From: a virus
Length of the DNA stretch: 64,000 nucleotides
Strand: one strand, 5' to 3'
IMG/VR virus record: IMGVR_UViG_3300037248_000049
Span: 1 to 64,000 of that record
Shown here: positions 40,942 through 48,781 of the stretch, in pieces
Layout: the number at the start of each line of letters is the position of its first letter
How positions within the stretch are numbered: position 1 is the stretch's first letter
Translations under genes and position numbers: made by a program
The notes under the pieces: generated by a model
Told to the model about the DNA's origin: nothing
The model's database searches: none
The model's input: only the letters and a program-made list of their open reading frames with translations

Positions 40942-41129
40942 CGCCGCACACTTTTCCGCTTCGATCGCGACTTGCCGCGCGCCACGACCGCGTTTGCCTG
41001 ACGGATTGCCGACCCCTCGGAAGCGCCGCGCGAGAGGGCGCTATTGGCGACATCTTTCCATTGGCGGCTCGATTTACCGGAAGACGCCTTGCGGGTGTGA
41101 CGCTTGGCATCGCCAGCCGACCACGGCAT
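40938..41129 (-). CDS. Small conserved phage protein, 63 aa
   Basis: MPWSAGDAKRHTRKASSGKS then QWKDVANSALSRGASEGSAI and RQANAVVARGK. The pattern (SA.DA.RHT.KA ... W..VAN..L..G.....AIR.AN) is common among short phage proteins of unknown role. Start at 41129; upstream in-frame sequence lacks a ribosome site. Confidence 0.78.
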   Translation of the reverse strand: MPWSAGDAKRHTRKASSGKSSRQWKDVANSALSRGASEGSAIRQANAVVARGKSRSKRKSVRR

Positions 41130-41437
41130 CACTTCCTCCGCAGCATGTAGTTCAACGCGAGGATAAAGCCGCCGTAGAGCGCCAGCCCGACCAGCTTCTG
41201 TGGGCTCGGCTCCGGCAGCGTCACGTAAAACAGCCACCATACGCTCGCGGCAGAAGCCGCCATGAACAGGTTGCCGAGCGCAATCACGGCGCGCTGCGAC
41301 AGTGCTCGCAGGCTGACGAACAAAAGGCTGGTCAGGGCGGCGGCGGACGGGCTCTGCGGCGGCTGCGGCGGCGCTTCGGGCTCATCCCCGATCAGGGTGT
41401 CGCCGACCTCGACTGGCGTGAGCCGCGCGCTACGCAT
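41129..41437 (-). CDS. Two-helix membrane protein, 102 aa
   Basis: GGAGG 5 bases before ATG 41437. Pro-rich N-terminal region, then two or three hydrophobic stretches (AAALTSLLFVSLRAL; LGNLFMAASAASVWWLFY; LVGLALYGGFILALNYML) and a basic end. Unknown; lies between virion genes. Confidence 0.7.
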   Translation of the reverse strand: MRSARLTPVEVGDTLIGDEPEAPPQPPQSPSAAALTSLLFVSLRALSQRAVIALGNLFMAASAASVWWLFYVTLPEPSPQKLVGLALYGGFILALNYMLRRK

Positions 41438-41666
41438 CCTTGCCTCCAACGGTTCGCAGCCCAGTCTTCAACGCATCGAACGAGCCGCCCGCCGAATCGT
41501 CGGACGGAAGATTCTTAGCCGCTTTGCTTATGCCGATGTGATAGGTCGTTACAACCTTGAACGCGTCCAATTTATCAGGCAGCGGCGTCTGATCGCGCAG
41601 GGCCACCTCGAGGATTGACCGCGCCAATTCCTCGAGCTGTCTGCCGATGCTCTTCGGGCGGCTCAT
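41430..41666 (-). CDS. Hypothetical protein, 78 aa
   Basis: Helical soluble protein (MSRPKSIGRQLEELARSILE ... LPDKLDAFKVVTTYHIGISK). Similar short proteins occur beside internal virion genes in alphaproteobacterial podophages. ATGA overlap upstream. Unknown. Confidence 0.7.
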   Translation of the reverse strand: MSRPKSIGRQLEELARSILEVALRDQTPLPDKLDAFKVVTTYHIGISKAAKNLPSDDSAGGSFDALKTGLRTVGGKDA

Positions 41667-43069
41667 GGGGGCATTCCGACCCGTGCCGCATATGGGTCTG
41701 TCACCGATTGCGGAAGCGCAGGAGGGTTCTCGGAAGCAGCGGCAGGGATGGCCCGAGCCGCCGTAGGCGACAACGTCACGCCACCTGGTCGCGGGCGAGC
41801 GGCCAAATTCTGTACTGGCCTAGATAGTGCGGCACCCCGCGCAGGACCGCGCAACAGCGATGCGACTGCCGCCTCTGGGTGGCCGGCCGCCGCCGCGCCA
41901 GCGCCGAAGAAGAAATCCAGCACGCTCATATTCTCTTCGTGCCCAAACCCAGCCGGCATTTGCGTGGCCTTTGGGAAAGCCGCCGCTGCATTTGCGATCG
42001 TGTCGAGCTCGCCAGTTAACGGCCGCCCCTTCGCCGCCAACCTCGCGATACCCCGCGCGTTTACGTCTCCGGTCGCAGGATTTGTGGCCCCTTCGACATC
42101 ATAGGAACGCGCAATCAAGCGGCGAGCCTGACGATATTGATCGACCAGCTCCGAGCCCGGCTGCGCCCCCTGAATATTGCGCTCTACCAAGTCGTCGATA
42201 GCGTCAGCGGCTTGCCGCTGGGCTATGCCAAGGGCATGCTTGCTGGGCTCGCCGAGCGCGCGCAAATTAGCGTTTGCATTGAACCGCAGCTCTTTGACAA
42301 TCTCCAGAGCGACATCAGTTGGTATCTGACGTACGCTCTTCATCTCGTCTACCAAATCTTTGATGCCGGGGTTTGCGGTGATTTTCGGAAACAGCTTGGC
42401 CGCCTGACTGTTTGCGCCGCCAAGCCCAGCCACGACTTGATCATAAGCCTGATCTGCATGGATGACCGGGATGGCATTGGCGACTGCCTGATAAGCCTGC
42501 CCGGCCTTGGCGCGGACGGCATTGAATGTCTGATCAGAAAGAACGGTGCCCTCGGGCAGTTCCAGAGCCTTGACGGCGAGGCCATTCGTCACCTCCTGGT
42601 TTCGAGCTGACGCGGCCTGTTGAGTCTTGATCTTTCCACCCCAGCCAGCCAAGACCTGAGAAATGATCCCTGGCTTCTCGCTAATCGCGCCGGGCGGAAG
42701 CACATACCCCGCCTGGCGAGCTGTGACCGCCGCCGGTCGAGCAACCGTTTTGGGAACAGACGCCCCCTCAAGAGAGGCTGGCCCTGCAATAGCCGCCAAT
42801 TGCTCGGCGGTCTGCATGTCGGAGGGGTCGGATACGCGCTGAGCAAGGGTTTCGCCCTTGTGAGCAGCAGCCTGTCGTGCGGCCTCTTGCGGAAAATCCG
42901 CAATTCCTTTGGCGACAGCCGGGATGTCAAGCTGTGGCTCAAAAACGCTGAGGTTCAAAAACGGCCTGCGTGGCGCAGGCGCAGCGGACGGAGCGCCCAA
43001 AACCGCATCGACCGATGGCGTGTCGGATTTCCCGGAAGCCGGTCCCAGCAATTCGTCGACGGTTGGCAT
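41663..43069 (-). CDS. Internal virion (ejection-type) protein, 468 aa
   Basis: Helix-rich, Ala/Gln-rich protein beginning MPTVDELLGPASGKSDTP, with long amphipathic helices (AGQAYQAVANAIPVIHAD; ADAIDDLVERNIQGAQPG) and a hydrophobic patch near residue 395 (FFFGAGAAAAG). TAATG overlap with the lysozyme-containing gene. By position between nozzle and fibre genes and composition it matches podovirus ejection proteins; no specific family. Confidence 0.65.
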   Translation of the reverse strand: MPTVDELLGPASGKSDTPSVDAVLGAPSAAPAPRRPFLNLSVFEPQLDIPAVAKGIADFPQEAARQAAAHKGETLAQRVSDPSDMQTAEQLAAIAGPASLEGASVPKTVARPAAVTARQAGYVLPPGAISEKPGIISQVLAGWGGKIKTQQAASARNQEVTNGLAVKALELPEGTVLSDQTFNAVRAKAGQAYQAVANAIPVIHADQAYDQVVAGLGGANSQAAKLFPKITANPGIKDLVDEMKSVRQIPTDVALEIVKELRFNANANLRALGEPSKHALGIAQRQAADAIDDLVERNIQGAQPGSELVDQYRQARRLIARSYDVEGATNPATGDVNARGIARLAAKGRPLTGELDTIANAAAAFPKATQMPAGFGHEENMSVLDFFFGAGAAAAGHPEAAVASLLRGPARGAALSRPVQNLAARPRPGGVTLSPTAARAIPAAASENPPALPQSVTDPYAARVGMPP

Positions 43070-45162
43070 TACTGAGCCCAACCATGGTCGCGGAGGATTT
43101 TTGCGGCATCGTCTCGACTCAACGTGCCGGCCTTGTATGCCGAAACCACGTCAGCCGACGACTTGTAGTCTGCCGCCGGTGACGGCGTATTGCTGCCCGA
43201 CAAGTTCGGCAATCCACCTTGTTCGCCACCGGCAAACCCCTGCCGGAAGGTCTGCAACATCTCCTGGGGAGCCCGCAAAGCTGCGTTGATTTCTCGGTTG
43301 ATCGCCGCAACAGCGGTTTCGTACTGGCCCTTGCTCCAATTCGTGTTGAGGAGGTTGGTCGCCTGCGACCGGGCGGCATCGGTGAGCTGTGCGTTGCCGC
43401 GACCGATGACCTGCGCATAGGCGTCGATCAATGCGACGTTCGCCTCCACAAAGTTGATCACGTCCTCGTTGCCGGTGCCCTCCATGACTGCGAGTTGCGC
43501 CTTGTTGAGCGACGGAAACTGTGTCCGATCTACCTTGGCCGACGCGGCAAGCGCCAACGGGGTAAATTGCTTGGCTTCCTGCGCGCCAATCGTCAGCTGC
43601 GCGACGCGACCGAAGCCGGTGCGCTCCGCTTGTTGCAGACCACCGTACTCCGCGATGCCAACCGCCAGTCTCCGGCCAATGTCAGCAGAGATTTCTTCCT
43701 TCTCGGCATCCGTAGGCGGACGACCGTGTTGTTCCTGAAACTCTGCCGTAGCGCGGGTCATTTCCTTTTGCGAGATGGCGGTTCGCACGGCCGCGCGGTT
43801 CGTTGCTCCCGTGTTGCCGTAACCGAGACCCTGCAGCACCGACTTGTCGCCGGCGATGTACTGATCCGCCATCTGCGACACAGTGCCTTGATCGAGTTGA
43901 CCGCCGCCCATTCCGCCCATCTGGGCCGTGCGCGACTTGTAAAATTCGGTCTGCGCACGAGTCTTGTCGAGGTCAACCTGCGCTTTTTGCAGCGCGTTGG
44001 TCATCTGGTAGACCTGAACCCAGTTGCCGAGCGCCGCCTGGTCAAGTTGGTTCTGCATCCCGTACAAACGGAACACGTTGTCCAGCTTTTCCTGACGCTC
44101 CGACTCGGTCAGCTTCTCGTTCTCGACAATCTGGTTGATTTCCTGATTCTGGAACGACAGCGCCTGGCTGACGAGCGCCGTCTGGTCGTGCCATTGCGTA
44201 TAAGCGCGCTCGAATTGCTCATGGTTGTTCGTGTTCATCGCCTCCATTGCCGACCCGGCGGCGCCGAGGGCGGCCGTCAGCGGGCGACGAGAGAACAGCC
44301 CCCCGGCCATCGCGATAATCGAGGCGAGAGAGCCGAAATTCTGCATCATGTCGACCGGCTTTTCGGTCGGCGGATGCGCGGCCAAATCCTCGAACGTCCG
44401 CGCCAGCCGCTCGGAATGCTCCATCGCCTGCTGCATGGCCTGCTGGCGTTCCTGAGAGCCGGGGGCGGCCTTGTTCGCCTCTTCCATCAGCTGTTGCAGC
44501 ATTCCGCTCTCGCGCTGCTGGATGTCCTGGTTGCGTTTGACGAATTCCTGAAAGGTCGGCGTGGCGCCAGCCTGCATCTCGCCCGCCGGCGGGCCGGGGC
44601 GCTCGAATTTCGCCTTGAAGGCGTCGTAAGCCGCGCTCTCGGTAGAGGACTTCTTGACCGCCTCGAAAGCCGGCTTCTCCGTCGTGTTCAACTCCTGCCA
44701 TGCGAAGTCGAGCTGCTGTTGCGCGGTCGGACGCGGGCCGTACTGAGCGATCAACCGTCGTTGGCGGTCGGCGCGCCATTGCGCGATCCCCGCCGCTCCC
44801 TGCCCGCCGCCCGCCGGGTTGAAGGCGTCCGGGTCGCCGCCGCTCTCGTCCATGAATGCGCGGGTCATGCCCTTGGCCTGCGCGGGCGTCAGGCCCTTGC
44901 GGACGAAATAATCGGTGATCTGGTCGGGCGGGATGCGGCCGTTGTCGGATGGCGCTGGCGCGGCCGGTGGTGCAGCGGGAGGCGGTTGCGGCGGAGCGGC
45001 AGCCGCAGGCGGGGCAGCGGGTGGCGGCGCGGGTGGCGCGGCTTGGGGCTGCGCCGGGGCAGTTGGAACCGTAACCGAGCGCACCGGGGCGACCGGCGCC
45101 TGAACCGTGACGCCTGGGACGTATTGAATTTGGTCGGACGGCAGGGTTGCCGCGTCGGGCAT
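43069..45162 (-). CDS. Internal virion protein with phage tail-lysozyme domain, 697 aa
   Basis: Pro/Ala-rich N-terminal 75 residues, then a Phage_lysozyme2-type domain (about 80-190): YFVRKGLTPAQAKGMTRAFM with candidate catalytic Glu106, AAGIAQWRADR, LDFAWQEL and the closing KFERPG. The remaining 500 residues are helical and Gln/Glu-rich, with no family. Likely ejected into the periplasm to open peptidoglycan during DNA entry. Confidence 0.82.
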   Translation of the reverse strand: MPDAATLPSDQIQYVPGVTVQAPVAPVRSVTVPTAPAQPQAAPPAPPPAAPPAAAAPPQPPPAAPPAAPAPSDNGRIPPDQITDYFVRKGLTPAQAKGMTRAFMDESGGDPDAFNPAGGGQGAAGIAQWRADRQRRLIAQYGPRPTAQQQLDFAWQELNTTEKPAFEAVKKSSTESAAYDAFKAKFERPGPPAGEMQAGATPTFQEFVKRNQDIQQRESGMLQQLMEEANKAAPGSQERQQAMQQAMEHSERLARTFEDLAAHPPTEKPVDMMQNFGSLASIIAMAGGLFSRRPLTAALGAAGSAMEAMNTNNHEQFERAYTQWHDQTALVSQALSFQNQEINQIVENEKLTESERQEKLDNVFRLYGMQNQLDQAALGNWVQVYQMTNALQKAQVDLDKTRAQTEFYKSRTAQMGGMGGGQLDQGTVSQMADQYIAGDKSVLQGLGYGNTGATNRAAVRTAISQKEMTRATAEFQEQHGRPPTDAEKEEISADIGRRLAVGIAEYGGLQQAERTGFGRVAQLTIGAQEAKQFTPLALAASAKVDRTQFPSLNKAQLAVMEGTGNEDVINFVEANVALIDAYAQVIGRGNAQLTDAARSQATNLLNTNWSKGQYETAVAAINREINAALRAPQEMLQTFRQGFAGGEQGGLPNLSGSNTPSPAADYKSSADVVSAYKAGTLSRDDAAKILRDHGWAQ

Positions 45163-46460
45163 CAGCTCGTCCCCGTGTTCAGCTTCGCCCCGGCAAGGCC
45201 CGCCGCGAACTGGCTAAGGCTTTTCTGGAAGGCCGTATCCTGGTCTAGTGTGGATTTCAGCAATTGCTCGAAGACGCCGCTCGAAAGCTGCGTGTAGTTC
45301 GCCCCCTGCTGTAGAAGCTGTTGAGCAATCTGCTCGCCCTGCGCCGACGCTTGCTGGTCAACCTGCGCCATGCGGTCGGCTTCCCACGTCGAGCCGCTGA
45401 GCCCGAGCTGAGCCGCCGTCGAGCGCACCTGAGACTTTGCCGCCGTCGTCGCGAGGTTGATCGACTCCTGCGCGCCCGGCGGCAACGTCCCGCTCGAAAC
45501 ATACGAGGCGAGCTGGTTGCCCTCCGCCGCCGTCTGCGCGCCGATCGTGTTGAGCTGCGCCTGCTCGGGAAGCGGCTGGTTCTGTTTCAGTGCCTCCAAG
45601 CCGAGAATGCCGGCGCTCGCCACAGCGCCGGGGTTGTTCGCCGCGAACCCGCCGATCTTGCTCAGGAGGCCGCCCCCGCCTCCGCCGGAAAAGTCCTGAT
45701 CCGCCGATCCCGGCGGCAAGGTCGCACCACTGGCTGCCGCAGCCGCCGGGTCGAAGCTGCCGCCGCCGGCGCCCCCAGCGCCAGCACCGCCGCCGATCGC
45801 CCCCGCCCCCACGTCCTGGGGCGCCCCGACACTGGTCAGCCCGTAGCTGCCATATGCCCCGCCGCCTGCCGAGGGGAGCGTTGTCGAAGGGCCGAGGAGG
45901 TCGCCCGACGCCGCAATGCCGCCGCCCGGCAACGCCGCGCTCGCCGCAGAGGCGCCGGCGCCCGCCGTGCCGCCTGCCGGCACCGCCGAGGCGGCTGGGG
46001 AGGGGGTGGCCGTCGTGCCAGCGCCTCCTATTCCAGACAATCCAGCAGCCAGTCCACCGGCACCGCCGGTTAATGCGCCCGAAAGAGGATTCTGCCCGGT
46101 GACTTCTGCGCCAACGAGGCCTCCGCCAGCACCGGCGGCGACATCCCCGATGGTAGCGGCCGTTCCTGCTGAGAGCCCGGTAGCGCCGCCGAGCGCGCTT
46201 CCGATTGCCGGCCCCAAGGCCCCGACGGCACCGCCCGAGATACCGCCGGTTAATGCGCCGAGACCCGGCTTGCCGCCAGTTAGGCCCGCAAGCGCCGCGC
46301 CACCGCCAGCGCCAATCGCGGCATCCGTCAAACCACCCGCTACAGCGGCGCCGAGGCCAGAACCGAGCGCGGGGACAAGGATCCCAGTCAGCGCCTCGGT
46401 TATACCAAAAAACAACAGTTGCCGGGTTTCAATCGATTCGGGATCGTGTTTCCTAAACAT
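45162..46460 (-). CDS. Gly/Ala-rich internal virion protein, 432 aa
   Basis: Highly Gly/Ala-rich first 280 residues with membrane-like repeats (LGSGLGAAVAGGLTDAAIGA and similar), then a polar helical C-terminal third (QLNTIGAQTAAEGNQLASYV; AQGEQIAQQLLQQGANY). Such proteins in podophages form part of the ejected channel. First gene of its block; a 450-base gap lies upstream. Confidence 0.65.
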   Translation of the reverse strand: MFRKHDPESIETRQLLFFGITEALTGILVPALGSGLGAAVAGGLTDAAIGAGGGAALAGLTGGKPGLGALTGGISGGAVGALGPAIGSALGGATGLSAGTAATIGDVAAGAGGGLVGAEVTGQNPLSGALTGGAGGLAAGLSGIGGAGTTATPSPAASAVPAGGTAGAGASAASAALPGGGIAASGDLLGPSTTLPSAGGGAYGSYGLTSVGAPQDVGAGAIGGGAGAGGAGGGSFDPAAAAASGATLPPGSADQDFSGGGGGGLLSKIGGFAANNPGAVASAGILGLEALKQNQPLPEQAQLNTIGAQTAAEGNQLASYVSSGTLPPGAQESINLATTAAKSQVRSTAAQLGLSGSTWEADRMAQVDQQASAQGEQIAQQLLQQGANYTQLSSGVFEQLLKSTLDQDTAFQKSLSQFAAGLAGAKLNTGTS

Positions 46461-46751
46461 GGACAGAGTCCGCCTTCCGTATCCTCACCTCACGATGAGG
46501 AGCCAGCTTAGAGGGTATAGCACTGCTGCCTTGTATCGGGGGCCAGCCGCTCACCCCTGCTTTATGACCTTTCGGCCGTTTGGCGCAGGAAGCCGTAGAC
46601 GAGGATCGTCGCAGTGTTGCCCGCAATCCTAGCTGGCGTCGGAAATGCAGCGGTCGAAAGGTGAAGTGCCCGCCCTCTCCAGCGCTTGCTCCACCACGCT
46701 TCAATTTACGGGAGCATGGGCGACCGTGAGCAGCGATCGGGCATTCGAGGC

Positions 46752-46780
46752 TTGCGAGACGCGGGATCATCGCGTATATC
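46752..46780 (+). promoter_or_regulatory. Rightward promoter candidate for the lipoprotein gene
   Basis: TTGCGA (46752-46757), 17-bp spacer, TATATC (46775-46780). About 130 bases before the lipoprotein ATG; the hairpin 46820-46863 would be in the leader. Confidence 0.45.
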
Positions 46781-46819
46781 CCCGACAGGAAATCAGGCCG
46801 CCACCACGACTGATCTCCA

Positions 46820-46863
46820 GAGCCGGCCTTTGAGGGTGGAGTTTTGACCCCTCGGGCCGGCTC
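46820..46863. terminator. Strong GC hairpin (terminator or leader structure)
   Basis: GAGCCGGCC/GGCCGGCTC (9 bp) enclosing GAGGG/CCCTC (5 bp). Followed by GCTATTTTC on the plus strand; no true T-run on either side, so a classical intrinsic terminator is uncertain. It could separate late transcription from the plus-strand gene. Confidence 0.4.
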
Positions 46864-46912
46864 GCTATTTTCGGATAGCGGGAACTGCCCGCTCTGACAA
46901 TCAGGAACATCC

Positions 46913-47164
46913 ATGAACTTTACGTTCTTTAGCTCATTGATATTAATTGTATCTCTGGGCGGGTGCGCCGCGCCATATCTGCCGATATCGGCCTATCCTC
47001 CGACACCGGACGTTCATGTCGCGAACCGCGCTTGCGTTCACGAAATGCTGGCCGAAACCGAGGGTGCAAATTACTTCGGCCTTGCCGGCGGACTCGCCGC
47101 CATGCCGGAACGGGACGCGATCTATGATTCCTGCATGCGGTCTCATGGGTACGCACAACGTTAG
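46913..47164 (+). CDS. Plus-strand lipoprotein inserted in the late operon, 83 aa
   Basis: Lipoprotein signal MNFTFFSSLILIVSLGGC (lipobox LGGC, Cys18), then a mature part of about 65 residues with two further cysteines (RACVHEML, DSCMRSHGY). AT-richer start than surroundings. Opposite orientation to the virion genes with a private promoter candidate: typical of a lysogenic-conversion gene. Superinfection exclusion is a common role for such phage lipoproteins; here only a hypothesis. Confidence 0.78.
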   Translation: MNFTFFSSLILIVSLGGCAAPYLPISAYPPTPDVHVANRACVHEMLAETEGANYFGLAGGLAAMPERDAIYDSCMRSHGYAQR

Positions 47165-47898
47165 TGGCACGGGTCAAAGCGGATTTCGCCGCCCTCCATC
47201 GTCAGAATGCCGGCGTCGAACCGGATGCGCGGCGGCTCCAGGCTCAGTAGCGCAATCGGCTCATGCCGAGCCGCAGCACACCACCTGTTGTACCACAGCA
47301 CGCCCTTCACAACCTGCCCGGCCTTGATCATTGCGAGCGCAATCGAGACAATCCGATTGTGGTCGGGGTCGGGGTCGTGCGGCTCGCCGACCGAGACCTG
47401 CCGGTTCAGCCATTCGTGAAATCGCGCCCCGTCGTCCTCTGACTCGTGCAGCGCCCAATCCTGGATTGTCAGCGCGTAAATCGTGCATGGCACGCGCTTG
47501 CCACGGAACAGGCACTCCGGCGGCGTCGAGAACTGCACCCGGAACCCCATTGCGCGCGCCAAGGCCGCAGCGGCGACATGGCCCTCGGGGACACGCGTCA
47601 GAATCTCCACCGCGTCGGTTGCCGTGAACATATAGCGCGCGCCGGCCAGCGCAAAATCACGCGCCCACCGCCCGCGCCCTTCCGGCAGGATTTGCGTGTG
47701 AACTTCGAACGTCCCAGGGAAGAACTTGAAGCAGAAGAACGCGCCGTGCTCGCCGACGAGACAGACGTTGCCGGCGTCCGCGACCTGCCGCGACACGTCG
47801 AGCGGCCCTTCCGCAGTGTCCGCCACCCATGGCCGCACGTCGGGATGGTTCAGGATCGCATTGATCCGCTCGGCCGACGTGGCGCGCTCGATGTTCAC
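47161..47898 (-). CDS. GNAT-like virion-cluster protein, 245 aa
   Basis: GTG 47896-47898 overlaps the upstream stop (GTGA). N-terminal MNIERATSAERINAILNHPD, then FFCFKFFPGTFEVHTQILPE and GARYMFTATDAVEILTRVPE with AAAALARAMGFRVQF look like a GNAT acetyltransferase fold in which a canonical acetyl-CoA loop is not obvious. GNAT-like genes sit at this position in several podophages. Possibly structural rather than enzymatic. Confidence 0.65.
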   Translation of the reverse strand: MNIERATSAERINAILNHPDVRPWVADTAEGPLDVSRQVADAGNVCLVGEHGAFFCFKFFPGTFEVHTQILPEGRGRWARDFALAGARYMFTATDAVEILTRVPEGHVAAAALARAMGFRVQFSTPPECLFRGKRVPCTIYALTIQDWALHESEDDGARFHEWLNRQVSVGEPHDPDPDHNRIVSIALAMIKAGQVVKGVLWYNRWCAAARHEPIALLSLEPPRIRFDAGILTMEGGEIRFDPCH

Positions 47899-48437
47899 TT
47901 CGGTTTCCTCAAATCGCGGTGTGCGCCGTCGTAATAATATGCGTAGCATCGGTCGACCAGGTTGCCCCGGTCCATGTCGGAGCCGCCCTCCATCTCGTAC
48001 CGGACGGCGTTTTGGTGGACGCCCCACGCCTCGATGTGCCGGTAGACCCGCAGCATGGCGTTCCACGCCCGGTGCCGCCTTGCGGTCGAGAACATGAAGA
48101 TTTGCCGGATGACGACTGCGCCGTCCATCGGGTCCGCCTCGGCGCGCGCGAGGCCGATCGCCTCGTTGTTGTGAACCAGCATGCAGTCCGGCATGACCAT
48201 GAACTCGCGGACGCGCATCTCGGCACGCTGCGCCGTCATGCCGGGCCAGACCTCGGTGATGCGCGTCAACAACAGGTCGCGCCAGACCTGGAACGACTGC
48301 GGCGTCAACCGGGCAACCTCGCCAAAATCCACGGCGGGCAACGGCGGCAGCGGCCCTTTGTGCCACGGATCCCAGTCCCAGCTCGGCGGCGGAGCCTTCT
48401 TGGGTTGCCAGACGGATTTAACGCGCACCTTGCCCAC
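47895..48437 (-). CDS. Second GNAT-like protein, 180 aa
   Basis: Trp/Pro-rich N-terminus (SVWQPKKAPPPSWDWDPWHK), then REFMVMPDCMLVHNNEAIGL, MDGAVVIRQIFMFSTARRHR and AWNAMLRVYRHIEAWGVHQN: strand-helix order of a GNAT fold. Coupled to the first GNAT-like gene; the pair may form one unit. Confidence 0.62.
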   Translation of the reverse strand: MGKVRVKSVWQPKKAPPPSWDWDPWHKGPLPPLPAVDFGEVARLTPQSFQVWRDLLLTRITEVWPGMTAQRAEMRVREFMVMPDCMLVHNNEAIGLARAEADPMDGAVVIRQIFMFSTARRHRAWNAMLRVYRHIEAWGVHQNAVRYEMEGGSDMDRGNLVDRCYAYYYDGAHRDLRKPK

Positions 48438-48439
48438 CG

Positions 48440-48781
48440 TTACGTGACCCCGAGCATTTGTTCGGCGAGAAGATGCTCATTGCCGTGGAGGCGGACGAAA
48501 TTCTCCAATTCGTCGGAGCGCGTCAGGTCGCCGGTCGTGAAGTCGGCGCCCAAAATCCCCAGGATGCCGTCCTGCGCGTCGTGCGCCTGCTGGTGGTTAC
48601 GCGCCCACGTCTGGTAGTCGAACCACGGGATCGGGTCGAGCGGGTAGGTCGGCACCATGACCCCGTATTTCTTCTGGATCGCCGCCGCGATCTTGATGTG
48701 CGAGTCGGCGTTCGCGAAGCTGAACTGCAGCCAGTCCTCGCGGGAGTGCGGCAAGCTGAACAAGGCCCCGATCGCCATTAC
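48440..48781 (-). CDS. Hypothetical virion-cluster protein, 113 aa
   Basis: MAIGALFSLPHSREDWLQFS, then helix KIAAAIQKKYGVMVPTYPLD and QTWARNHQQAHDAQDGIL. Pattern common to proteins of unknown role near the nozzle gene of podophages. ATG 48781 overlaps the nozzle stop (TAATG). Confidence 0.72.
   Translation of the reverse strand, partial: VMAIGALFSLPHSREDWLQFSFANADSHIKIAAAIQKKYGVMVPTYPLDPIPWFDYQTWARNHQQAHDAQDGILGILGADFTTGDLTRSDELENFVRLHGNEHLLAEQMLGVT

Larger units (their letters stand above)
46461..46912. other. 452-base intergenic region with hairpins and a rightward promoter
   Basis: No convincing gene on either strand. Contains a promoter candidate (46752-46780), a long hairpin (46820-46863) and a smaller one (AGCGGG-AACTG-CCCGCT, about 46876-46892) before the plus-strand lipoprotein gene. 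The longest minus frame overlaps the start of the 432-aa gene and looks random. Confidence 0.45.

Noticed and set aside
43219-45297. 692-codon plus-strand frame
   Set aside because: Fully antisense to the tail-lysozyme virion gene, Arg/Leu-rich shadow composition.
46453-46914. 153-codon minus-strand frame in the intergenic gap
   Set aside because: Overlaps the 432-aa gene in another frame, no ribosome site, random-looking sequence, and would span the hairpins.
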